From Acidimicrobiaceae bacterium (GTDB lineage Bacteria > Actinomycetota > Acidimicrobiia > Acidimicrobiales > JAUTXP01): a DNA stretch of 64,000 bases. Location: NCBI GenBank assembly GCA_030837965.1, contig JAUTXP010000001.1, positions 90,901-154,900 on the forward strand, given 5' to 3'. Both the position numbers and the translations under genes were made by a program. Below, piece after piece: positions 61,832 to 64,000 of the stretch; positions within the stretch are counted from its first letter, which is position 1; every line of letters starts with the position of its first letter. Below the pieces are notes generated by a model. That model saw only the letters and a program-made list of their open reading frames with translations, made no database searches and had not been told where the DNA came from.

Positions 61832-64000
61832 ATGGCGCGCGGCAAGCTCCGTATCTATCTCGGGGCGGCGCCGGGCGTCGGCAAGACCTTCGCCATGCTC
61901 AACGAAGGCTGGCGCGCCCGCGAACGTGGCCGCGACGTGGTCGTCGCCTTCGTAGAGACCCACGGCCGCCAGCACACTGCCGAACAGGTCCGCGAACTCG
62001 AAATCGTTCCCCGCGCCCGCCTCCAACACCGCGGCCAGCCCTTCGAGGAGATGGACGTCGACGCTGTCCTCACTCGACACCCCGACACCGCGCTCGTGGA
62101 CGAACTGGCCCACACCAATGTGCCCGGCAGCCGCAACGAGAAGCGCTGGCAGGACGTCGAAGAACTGTTGGCGGCCGGGATCAATGTCATCTCGACGGTG
62201 AACATCCAGCATCTCGAGTCATTGAACGACGTGGTCGAGGGGATCACCGGCATCCGCCAGCGCGAGACCGTCCCCGACGCCGTGGTGCGCGGCGCCGAGC
62301 AGATCGAGCTGGTTGACATGTCACCGGAGGCGCTGCGGCGTCGCATGGCCCACGGCAACGTTTACGACGCCGCAAAAATCGACGCCGCCCTAGGGAACTA
62401 CTTCCGCCCCGGGAACCTGGCGGCGCTACGCGAGCTCGCGCTGTTGTGGGTGGCCGACCGGGTGGAAGAGTCGATCCAGGACTACCGCGACCGCCATGGG
62501 ATCGCCACGCCATGGGAGACCCGCGAACGCGTTGTTGTGGCCCTCACCGGCGCGCCGGGCGGCGACAACCTGGTACGCCGGGCCGCACGGATCGCCAGTC
62601 GAACAAAGTCCGACCTTGTCGGTATCCACGTGCGTGGGGACGACGGCCTCACGGGCAGCCACGACGGCGCGCTCAGTGCGCACCGTCGACTCCTCGAGGA
62701 GCTCGGCGGCGCCTACCGCGAGGTCGTTGGCGGTGATGTCGCAGCAACTCTTGTCCAAGCGGCACGGGCTGAACACGCTACGCAGCTCGTAATTGGAGCC
62801 AGCCATCGCTCCCGGTGGGTCGAACTGACCAGAGGATCCATCGTGGCGTCGGTCGTTCGTCAGTCCGGCCACGCGCTGGACGTGCACGTCATTTCCTCCA
62901 ACACCCACGACCGCAGCGGCCCGTCGTTGCCGCGCGTCCGGCGCCGGCTGTCGCCACTCACCCGTCGACGAAGAATTGCCGCGTTCGTGGTCGGGCTGGT
63001 CGGGCTCCCGCTCCTCACGCTTGCGCTCGAGGCGCTACGCGATGACCTCGGACTGACCAGCACGTCGCTGTGCTACCTCCTGGTCGTGGTGGTGGTAGCA
63101 ACCATCGGCGGCGCGTGGCCTGCCAGCGCTGCGGTCCTCGCCGCGTTCGCTCTTCTCAACTGGTTCTTCACACCTCCCTTCCACACGTTCACCATCGCCC
63201 GATCGCGCGATGTTGTCGCCTTGGCCGTGTTCGTGATCGTCGCCGGTGTCGTCTCCTTCCTCGTCGGCGTTGCCGCCCGCCGCTCCGCCGAAGCTCATCG
63301 CGCCCGGAGCGAAGCGCAGGCGCTCGCAGCGATGGCCGGATCCTTGCTGCGAGAAGGCGATCCCCTTCCGATGCTGCTGAAGCACATCGTCAGGCTGTTC
63401 GACCTCGAGGGAGCCGCCGTGATCCACCCAAGCGACGGCGGCATGGTCGCGGTGGCCGGGCCCCGCCCCCCGGCTCACAATCAGGCCGCGTTCGTCGTGC
63501 CCCTCGGACCTGACGTGCAACTGCTAGTCGGAGGAGGAACGCTCGGCGGCAGCGACCGCGAGGTGCTCACGACCTTCGCTGATCAGCTCGCCCTTGCGCT
63601 GGAGGGTCGCCGCCTGCAGACCGAAGCGGCACAAGCCAACGCCCTCGCTCAGGCCAACGAGCTTCGAAGTGCTCTGCTTGCCGCGGTGAGCCACGACCTG
63701 CGCACACCGTTGTCATCGATCAAAGCGTCGTCGTCGAGCCTTCTCGCCCGGGACGTCACGTTCGACGCCGAGGCGCAGCGTTCGCTTCTCGAGACCATCG
63801 ATGTTGAGGCCGACCGCCTCAACGACTTGGTTGGCAACCTCCTTGACATGAGCCGCATCCAGGCCGGCGCGCTCGTCGTAAAGCCACAGCCGATGAGCCT
63901 CGACGAGGTGGTCGGCGGCGCGCTCGGCGGGCTGGAGACCTCCGATCTCCCCGTTCAGATCGAGATCGCGGACACGTTGCCCCGCATCCTTGCCGACCCC
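61832..64000 (+). CDS. kdpD: Sensor kinase KdpD (partial, runs off the window)
   Basis: 723 codons of the osmosensing/K+-sensing histidine kinase; the C-terminal ATPase part lies beyond 64000. The N-terminal KdpD domain begins KLRIYLGAAPGVGKTFAML (Walker A) and contains VDELAHTNVPGSRNEKRWQDV and STVNIQHLESLNDVV. A USP domain covers about 230-365 (VVVALTGAPGGDNLVRRAAR). Four hydrophobic segments (about 385-480; WPASAAVLAAFALLNWFF) are the DUF4118 membrane domain. A GAF-like region follows, then the HisKA helix with AAVSHDLRTPLSSI at about 620. ATG 61832 lies 5 nt after the kdpC stop. The partner kdpE would be expected just outside. Confidence 0.93.
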   Translation, partial: MARGKLRIYLGAAPGVGKTFAMLNEGWRARERGRDVVVAFVETHGRQHTAEQVRELEIVPRARLQHRGQPFEEMDVDAVLTRHPDTALVDELAHTNVPGSRNEKRWQDVEELLAAGINVISTVNIQHLESLNDVVEGITGIRQRETVPDAVVRGAEQIELVDMSPEALRRRMAHGNVYDAAKIDAALGNYFRPGNLAALRELALLWVADRVEESIQDYRDRHGIATPWETRERVVVALTGAPGGDNLVRRAARIASRTKSDLVGIHVRGDDGLTGSHDGALSAHRRLLEELGGAYREVVGGDVAATLVQAARAEHATQLVIGASHRSRWVELTRGSIVASVVRQSGHALDVHVISSNTHDRSGPSLPRVRRRLSPLTRRRRIAAFVVGLVGLPLLTLALEALRDDLGLTSTSLCYLLVVVVVATIGGAWPASAAVLAAFALLNWFFTPPFHTFTIARSRDVVALAVFVIVAGVVSFLVGVAARRSAEAHRARSEAQALAAMAGSLLREGDPLPMLLKHIVRLFDLEGAAVIHPSDGGMVAVAGPRPPAHNQAAFVVPLGPDVQLLVGGGTLGGSDREVLTTFADQLALALEGRRLQTEAAQANALAQANELRSALLAAVSHDLRTPLSSIKASSSSLLARDVTFDAEAQRSLLETIDVEADRLNDLVGNLLDMSRIQAGALVVKPQPMSLDEVVGGALGGLETSDLPVQIEIADTLPRILADP

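Overview
The window looks like a chromosomal segment from a high-GC actinobacterium, most probably of the class Acidimicrobiia. Three things point that way. The order DUF721-gyrB-gyrA-DUF3566-tRNA-Ile is the actinobacterial origin-proximal block. The order crgA/DUF881/trpG-pabA/pknB/pbpA/rodA/pstP/fhaB/fhaA/tRNA-Leu matches the Mycobacterium cell-wall block, except that pknA is absent. The huge surface protein ends in GYW-V-SDGGIF repeats, which I associate with Acidimicrobiia. No rRNA genes and no CRISPR array were seen.

Layout. (1) 1-6.3 kb: possible recF tail, DUF721, gyrB, gyrA, a secreted TadG-like/VanY fusion, a DUF3566 membrane protein and tRNA-Ile. (2) 6.3-11.2 kb: tRNA-Ile and tRNA-Ala, usually neighbours, are split by an accessory stretch. 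It holds a saccharopine-dehydrogenase-like gene, a cluster of DnaA boxes, a compact less GC-rich module (winged-helix protein, small WYL protein, membrane-anchored dCTP-deaminase-like protein lacking both catalytic acids) and a frameshifted transposase. (3) 11.3-25 kb: a surface and signalling region with two divergent WxL-like secreted paralogues, a DUF916-type WxL-interacting protein, a PhoB-type response regulator, a 1565-residue hybrid EAL/phosphorelay kinase, a secreted protein and a 1478-residue protein of 12 Ig-like repeats. (4) 25-32 kb: EamA exporter, acyl-CoA ligase, 1-Cys peroxiredoxin, thioesterase, thiolase and a GAF histidine kinase. Two near-identical hairpins in opposite orientation end two of these genes. 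(5) 32-41 kb: the cell-division and peptidoglycan kinase/phosphatase cassette. (6) 41-47 kb: VOC protein, zinc-ribbon protein, RsbW-like kinase facing a STAS antagonist, membrane protein, larC-larB, pheA and tRNA-Ser. (7) 47-51 kb: an insertion between two tRNA-Ser genes, with a serine-recombinase remnant, an XRE regulator, a trypsin-ricin secreted protease and a lipoprotein. (8) 51-54.5 kb: PAS-GGDEF-EAL protein, secreted trypsin and tRNA-Arg. (9) 54.8-64 kb: a potassium-uptake cluster with a KimA-like permease carrying an OB fold, a 48-aa membrane protein, kdpF, kdpA, kdpB, kdpC and a kdpD that runs off the end.

How the parts work together. The first block supplies DNA topology control. The PknB cassette couples muropeptide sensing (PASTA domains) to a transpeptidase/SEDS pair, with PstP and the FHA proteins as phosphatase and readers. 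Two proteins with EAL domains suggest c-di-GMP control of the surface. The Kdp genes are joined by stop/start overlaps and look translationally coupled. The best candidate for something undescribed is the wHTH/WYL/inactive-DCD membrane module at 8.29-9.94 kb.
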